A DNA stretch of 64,000 nucleotides from Gaeumannomyces sp. JS-464 (lineage: Eukaryota > Ascomycota > Sordariomycetes > Magnaporthales > Magnaporthaceae). Shown in pieces: positions 58,472 through 64,000 of this stretch. The notes under the pieces were generated by a model, which was not told the DNA's origin, made no database searches, and saw only the letters and a program-made list of their open reading frames with translations. The stretch's first letter is position 1. Every line of letters begins with the position of its first letter. A program made the translations under genes and the position numbers. Where the stretch lies: the NCBI GenBank assembly GCA_002197995.1, contig NGZR01000004.1:3906001-3970000 (forward strand), read 5' to 3'.

Positions 58472-60134
58472 AGCGCCGGCCAGGACCATCTCGCGTAGCC
58501 CCACCGTGCCGCTATCGTTGCCCTTGCCTGTGATGCCGACGTTGACGGGCAGCGAGTCGCAGGCCTGCAGCATCTGGCGCATAAAGTGTTTGCCAGGAGT
58601 GCAGGTTGTTGCCTTGGTGCCCGCGCTTTATCACAAGGCAGAGTCAGCAGGAGGAAGTGGCCTAGCTGGGTAGGTAGGTAGGGAGTGACGTGGTGCAACT
58701 GTATATACACATGCCAACGTAAGGGATGAAAAACCACATACCTAGGACCGGTCCCGCCGGCAAGATACGTGGTGATACCAGCGGCGAGCGACTCATCAGC
58801 CTGCTGAGGGCAGATAAAGTGGACGTGCGAGTCGATGCCGCCAGCCGTAATGATCTGGCCCTCCCCGGCGATGACGTCGGTGCAGCTGCCGACGATCATG
58901 CCGGGTGTGACGCCGTCCATGACGTCCGGGTTCCCTGCTTGGCGACAATCATGCCCTTCTTGACGCCAATGTCGGCCTTGTAGATGCCCGTCCAGTCGAG
59001 GATGAGGGCGTTGGTGATGACCAGGTCGAGCGACTCATCGTCGGACCTGCCCGACGCCTGGCCCATGCCCTCGCGCAGCGTCTTGCCGCCGCCGAACTTG
59101 CACTCGTCCCCGTACACGGTCAGGTCGCGCTCGACCTGGATCCAGAGGTCGGTGCTGCCCAGCCGGACCCGGTCGCCCGTGGTCGGGCCGAACATGGTGG
59201 CGTAGGCGGCGCGGTCGAGCGTGAAGCCGGGCAGGTCTAGGGTGGCGACCCCGAGGCCGCCCGCAGAAGGGGCGTGGGCGAACCCCTCGCGCTGCAGCGC
59301 GGCGACGAGCTCGTCGACGCGCGAGCGGTCGACGACGCCGCTCGCGAGGTTGTTGCCGCCGCGGATGACCTTGCTGCCGCCGATCTCGACGAGCGTCACG
59401 GTCCTGGCGTCACCCGGCTCGAAGCGGACCGAGGTGCCGGCGGCGATGTCGAGGCGGAAGCCGTAGGCGGCGGCGCGGTCGAACTCGAGCTGCGGGTTCG
59501 TCTCGATGAAATGGTAGTGGCTGCCGACCTGGATGGGCCGGTCGCCGCGGCTGACGACGCGCAGGCGCACGCGGCGGCGGCCCTTGCTGAGCGCGATGGC
59601 GTCCTGCTCGGGGGCCTTGGACCGGACGACCACCACGGCGCCGGGCCGCCGCTCGGTCTCGAACTCGGCCGGATCCGGGACCGGGAACAGGGCCTGGTCC
59701 GGTACGGGCAGGAAGGAGCCGTACAGGGCGCGGGCCAGGTCGCCGTCCTGGGTGCTGATGGGGTTGTGCACGGTCACGAGGTAGGTGCCACTAGGAAAGG
59801 TGCCCTCGACCTGGATCTCGTGCAGGGTCGCGCACACCGACGGCAGCACGTGGCGGCGGCCCAGCATGGTGGCGCCCAGGGCCATCAGGTCGGCGACCGT
59901 GTGCCGGCCATCGCGGATCAGCTCCTGCAGGTTGTTGGCGATCAGAGCGGTGGCCTCGCTGTGGTTGAGCTTGACGCCTCGGGCCAAGCGGCGCTGGGCC
60001 AGGAGACCCAGCTGCGAGATGGCGAGCTTGTCAAGCTATGGGTTGGGGGTCGAAGCGGGCCCTCGTCAGCCAATGCACCCAATCGCAGGCAGGAGGCATG
60101 GATCCAGACAGACCTCTTTGGGGACAAGATGCAT
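57413..60134 (-). CDS. Urease
   Basis: A cytosolic nickel enzyme that hydrolyses urea to ammonia and carbamate; as in other fungi the gamma, beta and alpha parts are fused in one chain. Exons: 60134-60114 (MHLVPKE only), 60035-58742 and 58625-57413; introns 60036-60113 and 58626-58741. The gamma part has [20 protein letters not shown]. The beta part has [17 protein letters not shown]. The alpha part holds the metal ligands: [13 protein letters not shown], the carbamylated Lys in [40 protein letters not shown] (flap) and [12 protein letters not shown]. Total 2528 nt. Adding one G to the run at about 58932, where the frame breaks inside [10 protein letters not shown], gives 2529 nt and 842 residues, normal for fungi. 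Activity also needs accessory proteins that are not encoded in this window. Confidence 0.95.
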
Positions 60135-60920
60135 CGTGGGCTGGGCGAAGGCTTTACCTTCTCCTCGTCAATCCACTCGATTGAGGAAAAAGAGAAGCAA
60201 TCGAGCCTCGCTCCGCCCTGCAACGGGTCGGCTAGTCTATCCTGGACCTTGGTCGTCGGGCGACGGGGAAATTATGCCCGCGAAACCCATCAGGCCCATC
60301 TGGCTCATGCCCTTATCTCCCGTCGGCTGGACGCGGCCCAGGCGCCCACTGCCATGGATGCGGTCATGGAAATGGCCCAGCAGATAGCCGAGCCAGGCAC
60401 TGCAACAAGCGACAATGACTGACGGCGCTGTGCTGGTGTCCACTGTCCAGTGCACCAACACCCACAAACCGCGGGGGCTAATGCACGCTAAACTCAAGCA
60501 GCCAAGCCTGCCGCGAGCCGGTTACCACATCAGCCACCCTTGAGGCCCGCACAGCACGCGAGCAAGCGACACAAACCGGCTGGGATCATGGATTGGCATT
60601 CCGTGGGGTATCTCTGCTCCATGTGATGAACAGCCTGCTCAACTGATAACGAAAAAGATGAAATAAAAAATAAGACAAACATGATGCTGCAACGTCATCT
60701 CTCCTCTCCAACTTGTACTCCCAAGACGCCAGATCCAAGTCTGTCTTCTCTGCCCGGGTAGTAGTCTGCCGTGCCATCCTGAAATTCTAACAAATCAAGG
60801 CCAATACTATCTATTACTGCCCGCGCCTTGTTGTTTCCCTGTACCCAATAACGAGATGGGCAAAAAAGTGAAAATGAAAATGAAAATGAAATAAAGCCAA
60901 ACAATGGCCTGCCTGACCCA
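60135..60920. other. Intergenic region upstream of urease
   Basis: It holds the urease promoter and the 3' side of the membrane-protein gene. A short GAAAAT tandem run lies at about 60866-60890. No gene is supported. Confidence 0.5.
60313..60649. promoter_or_regulatory. Three GATA-type sites upstream of urease
   Basis: HGATAR motifs, the binding site of AreA/Nit2-type nitrogen regulators, occur at 60313-60318 (minus strand), 60382-60387 and 60644-60649, that is 180-515 bp upstream of the urease ATG. Short motifs of this kind arise by chance, so regulation is only suggested. Confidence 0.3.
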
Positions 60921-62657
60921 TCACGCAGACTCGATCATGTTTGCGTCTCCCGGCTGCTGACCCCTCGCCAGCACCTGCCTGATCTTGTCGTCCTCGATGC
61001 TCCGGATCCGGTCCCGGGCCCGTTCGAGCCGCTCGACGCCGCGGTCGATGGTCTCGATGTGCACGCTGAGCGGCACGTTGCGGCCGCCGCTGCTCGACTG
61101 CGCCAGCTCCGGGTTGGCCACTCGGTCGCGCAGGTCGCCGAGCTCGGCCTGGATGCTCAGGAGCTCGAGCATCAGGTCCGAAACCTGCCGCACCGCCGAC
61201 GCGCGCTGCCCGTCCACCGTCCGCAGCAGTGACAGCTGCTCGTTGAGGTTGTGGATCGGCCGGTTGTTGACCCCGACGAGCGTCCAGAGTGTCCAGAGGA
61301 TCTCGCCCTTGCGCGACTGCACAGACTTCTGCGTCCGCGTCACGAAGTCGTAGATGGCGCCCAGGTGGTCATCGGCCCGCCCCAGCGTCCGCAGCACAGC
61401 CTCCGCCTCCACCACCAGGCTCGCGATCTTGTCCGACACCAGCGCCGTGTGCTCCACGTACTGTTCCAGAATCACCTGCTCCGAGAGAACGACGGGCTGG
61501 AAAGGCGCCAGAGCCCACGCCGCCACGTCTGCCACCCATCCCTGCGACTCCTTCTCGGTTGTCAGGCTGCTGATGTATCGCGACGTCCAGCGGTTGATGC
61601 TGATGACCGAGTCGATGGCCGAGCCGACCCGTGTGTTGAAGCGCGTGAGGTCGCTGCACGTCGCCCCGGCCGTCTTGATGAAGCCGTCGAACTCGAGCAG
61701 GAGCTCGTCCTTGCTCTGCAGATTGCTGTACCGGACCATGGTGCGGAGATCACGGACCGCCATCTCGGTTCGCCTCATCTCCATGGGAAGGTCCGCCCCT
61801 TGCGCGCTCTTCTCGAGCACCTCTTCGAACCGGTCCTGGATGTTCATCAGGCCTTCAAACTCGAGCGGTCCTGCGCCAGACCCGTCCCTCCCGGCCCCCC
61901 TCGGGACAATATTTGGGCAAAAAGGTAGGTCCAGCCATGACATGCCGGGGATGCGGCATATCGGGGACAGAGAGGTCATGATAGACTTTGTTGCCATGTT
62001 TTTGAGCGATTATGAGGCCGCCGAAGAATAAGTAGATAGCCAGGACGAGGGCCAGGGGCTTCTGCATAAACCGAAACGCCTGTCCGACAACGCCCGAAGT
62101 CCAGCCGACCATGTCGAATACGGCAGCTGGTACAGAGCTAGCGAGCCGCCGGCCCAGGTCTGGCTCGTCGGACCCAGGGCCCGACCGCTCGCTCTCCGAG
62201 CCCTTGGCCGAGCTTTCCTCGGGCTGATGTCGCTCAACGGTTGCCTTTGTCGCAACGAGTGTCCATCGCTCGGTCTGATCGTCGCCGTCGACCTGGAGCT
62301 CCCGCGGCGGGAGCTATCCACGGGGATTGTAGGCATGTAGAACTCGGGGTCCGGGGAGCGAGGGTGTTTCAGCTCGCCCGTCGAGGCGTGCCTGACAGAT
62401 GGGGGCACCGAGGGGCGGAACGGCGTTCTGAGTATGACCTGCTCGTCCTCGGCCTTGCTCACAAAGTTCTGTAGGTTGTCGTCTTGGGAGTTGCCAAAGC
62501 TTAGCCCGGCAGATCCGGAAGAAAGCTGGGACGGGTCGCTGGAGAGGATGATGTCCTCGTCGTCTGGGACTATCGACGTATCAAAGCTATCGTGCTCGCC
62601 CTCAACCATGCGCCATGAGCTCTCGACAGGGACCTCACGTCTTCGGTAGGTGGACAT
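60921..62657 (-). CDS. Single-pass membrane protein of unknown function
   Basis: I do not recognise this family by name. From the ATG at 62657 the first half is polar and acidic (EGEHDSFDTSIVPDDED), with several Ser/Pro-rich stretches. A membrane segment follows (PLALVLAIYLFFGGLIIA, about 62025-62080), and then a long helical C-terminus of roughly 300 residues (EGLMNIQDRFEEVLEKSA, then EMRRTEMAVRDLRTMVRYS, and a final VERLERARDRIRSIEDDK) that looks like a coiled coil or helical bundle. Two single-base indels are needed: one missing base near 62297 and one extra A in the run near 62012. With them the length is 1737 nt, 578 residues. The consistent helical reading over 300 codons argues that it is a real gene. 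Confidence 0.72.
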
Positions 62658-63455
62658 GGCGGCGACTCGAATTCTCTGGTTGACTGATGCGAGGCAGGTC
62701 GACGCTCGATATCCTTAAGACAAGGTCCGATGACGGAACGGCTTGTCTCAGGGAGTCCACGAGGTCGGTGGGCCACGCGCGGGATCTGATTACGGTAGGG
62801 GGACCGCGGGGGTTGGTGATAAAGAAGCAGAGACGACTCGTGACAGACTCGAGTGCCTGGTCAGCTCCCCGACCATCTATTTGTAGTGGCGAGCTCTGGA
62901 GTCCTAGCGGCGCAAGGCAGAAGCGCGCTTCTTTTCACGCGCGGATTGATGCGCCGGAGATTCGGAGCTAAGCAACTTCAGCGATAGAGCCAAGCAAAAG
63001 CGACCGTGCAGAAAGGCAGCCAAAGATGAGTGAGTCACTGCGCGGAGAAACAGTATTCCAGCAAGAAGGCGACGCGCAGAGGGGCATCTTCTGTTTATCA
63101 AGAGCACGTCAACGAGAGCCATTCCGCGAACGCGCACAGAACCGAGGGTCCTGGTTGGGCGTTCCGGCAGTCATGATGTCGCTGAACGTCTGCGCTGGAA
63201 TTCGCTCACTGTTCAGCGCAGCGACGGGTGCGTGTGACAGCGCCGTGCGAACAGTCACTGCCCGGTCACATGGCCTTATCAATCAATCCCCTGCAGCCTC
63301 GGGTCCACTGCGGAGCTTCCAGCCTAGTCCATTTCTGGAAATCAGCTTGGATGGGTCCCTGTATGGAATGCTTTTTTTTACAGGCTTGTGTGAGGACCGT
63401 ATGGACTTGGGCTTCGTCGCCGAGGGCTAGGTTATATCTGAGCTTCGAAACCACC
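62658..63455. other. Divergent promoter region of the membrane-protein gene and ThrRS
   Basis: An 800-bp region between two genes transcribed away from each other. No gene is supported. Confidence 0.5.
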
Positions 63456-64000
63456 ATGCTGCCATTAATAAGGGCCTCCAGGAGACGTGTCCTGGCGTCT
63501 GCCCGCCCTCGCTCCTCCTGCCTTCGGCCAATCGCAAATACAGCGCTGCCCGGCCGAATACCCCTCAGGTTCTGCGCCTCGGATGCACCAACCGCCGACC
63601 TGACGCCTGCCCCCTCCACGACAGAAGCCCCTGACCACCGGACGCTGGGCGTCAGGCAGGAGCTTTTCACGACCTCGATCTACAGCCCCGGCTCGCCCAT
63701 CTTCCTCCCCAACGGCACGCGCATCTTCAACCGCCTCGTCGAGTTCCTGCGCCGCCAGTATGTCCGCTACGGCTTCGAGAGGTCCTCACCCCCACCATCT
63801 ACAAGAAAGGCCCTGTGGGCCAAGTCGGGCCACCTCGAGAACTACTCGGATGACATGTTCACCGTGACGAGCACGTCTCCGTCCCGCGCCGACAGCAACG
63901 CACTCAACGCCCAGGACCCCACCGCCAGCAGCAGCGGCAGCGAGGCCGACGAGTACGGCCTGAAGCCCATGAACTGCCCGGGCCACTGCCTCATCTTCGC
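63456..64000 (+). CDS. Mitochondrial threonyl-tRNA synthetase, 3' end outside window
   Basis: A class II synthetase that charges mitochondrial tRNA-Thr. The ATG at 63456 has a good context (CCACC before it). The first about 30 residues are Arg/Ala/Ser-rich without acidic residues (LIRASRRRVLASARPRSS), a plausible mitochondrial targeting signal. The catalytic core starts directly after it (SIYSPGSPIFLPNGTRIFNR, then FLRRQYVRYGFE, HLENYSDDMF and GLKPMNCPGHCLIF), with no TGS/editing domain, as in the yeast Mst1 type. A -1 change at about 63780 and a +1 change at about 63806 leave an odd stretch of about nine residues where EVLTPTIYKK would be expected. The two cancel and look like sequence errors. 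The gene continues past 64000. Confidence 0.9.
   Translation, partial: MLPLIRASRRRVLASARPRSSCLRPIANTALPGRIPLRFCASDAPTADLTPAPSTTEAPDHRTLGVRQELFTTSIYSPGSPIFLPNGTRIFNRLVEFLRRQYVRYGFERSSPPPSTRKALWAKSGHLENYSDDMFTVTSTSPSRADSNALNAQDPTASSSGSEADEYGLKPMNCPGHCLIF

Noticed and set aside
57816..58472. Arg/His-rich minus-strand frame inside urease exon 3
   Set aside because: Out-of-frame shadow of the urease alpha region, which reads correctly in another frame.
59274..60422. Long plus-strand open frame opposite urease exon 2
   Set aside because: Antisense of a conserved enzyme gene, with no domain of its own.
1..64000. CRISPR array or bacterial-style operon
   Set aside because: No regularly spaced repeats were seen; introns and gene content are fungal.

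Overview
The window is nuclear DNA of a filamentous ascomycete, most likely a Sordariomycete. Evidence: short GT..AG introns, a HET-C gene, a fungal three-in-one urease, a GH45 cellulase, a dispersed 5S rRNA gene, and a long AT-rich block whose decayed transposons show the C-to-T / G-to-A signature of repeat-induced point mutation (RIP).

Layout. 1-687 is the 3' end of an unrecognised coding frame. About 3000-27540 is a transposon island. It opens with an old minus-strand Tad-type LINE, split by a younger 6.2 kb plus-strand LINE of the same family; the insertion has a clean 14-bp target-site duplication. Then comes a minus-strand Gypsy chromovirus with two LTRs (10929-18329) and a C-terminal chromodomain. 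After it lie a minus-strand zinc-knuckle gag-like relic, a plus-strand Ty1/Copia relic (about 20050-22970) and two minus-strand relics with Cys-rich and duplicated C2H2 zinc-finger motifs. Coding frames in the island are broken by stops. Several catalytic or metal-binding residues are changed exactly as RIP would do it.

From about 27540 the sequence is GC-rich and genic. In order: a 5S rRNA gene (-), BTA1 betaine-lipid synthase (-), the SAGA subunit Ada3/Ngg1 (+), a PA-TM-RING ubiquitin ligase (-), a GH45 endoglucanase (-), HET-C (-), adenylosuccinate lyase (-), an HMG-box protein (+), urease (-), an unrecognised single-pass membrane protein with a coiled-coil-like C-terminus (-), and the start of mitochondrial threonyl-tRNA synthetase (+). 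They serve unrelated housekeeping and metabolic roles and I see no operon-like or cluster logic.

Quality note. Several conserved genes (BTA1, ADA3, RING, ADE13, urease, HMG, membrane protein, ThrRS) carry single-base indels, many of them in or beside short runs of one base, whereas GH45 (768 coding nt) and HET-C (2322 coding nt) read through perfectly. I interpret the indels as consensus errors of the assembly rather than pseudogenes. No CRISPR array and no convincing new defence or mobile system was found. The most unusual items are the LINE-in-LINE nest, the 10-nt micro-exon in the cellulase, the tRNA-like sequence inside the Gypsy element and the duplicated two-finger zinc-finger relic.
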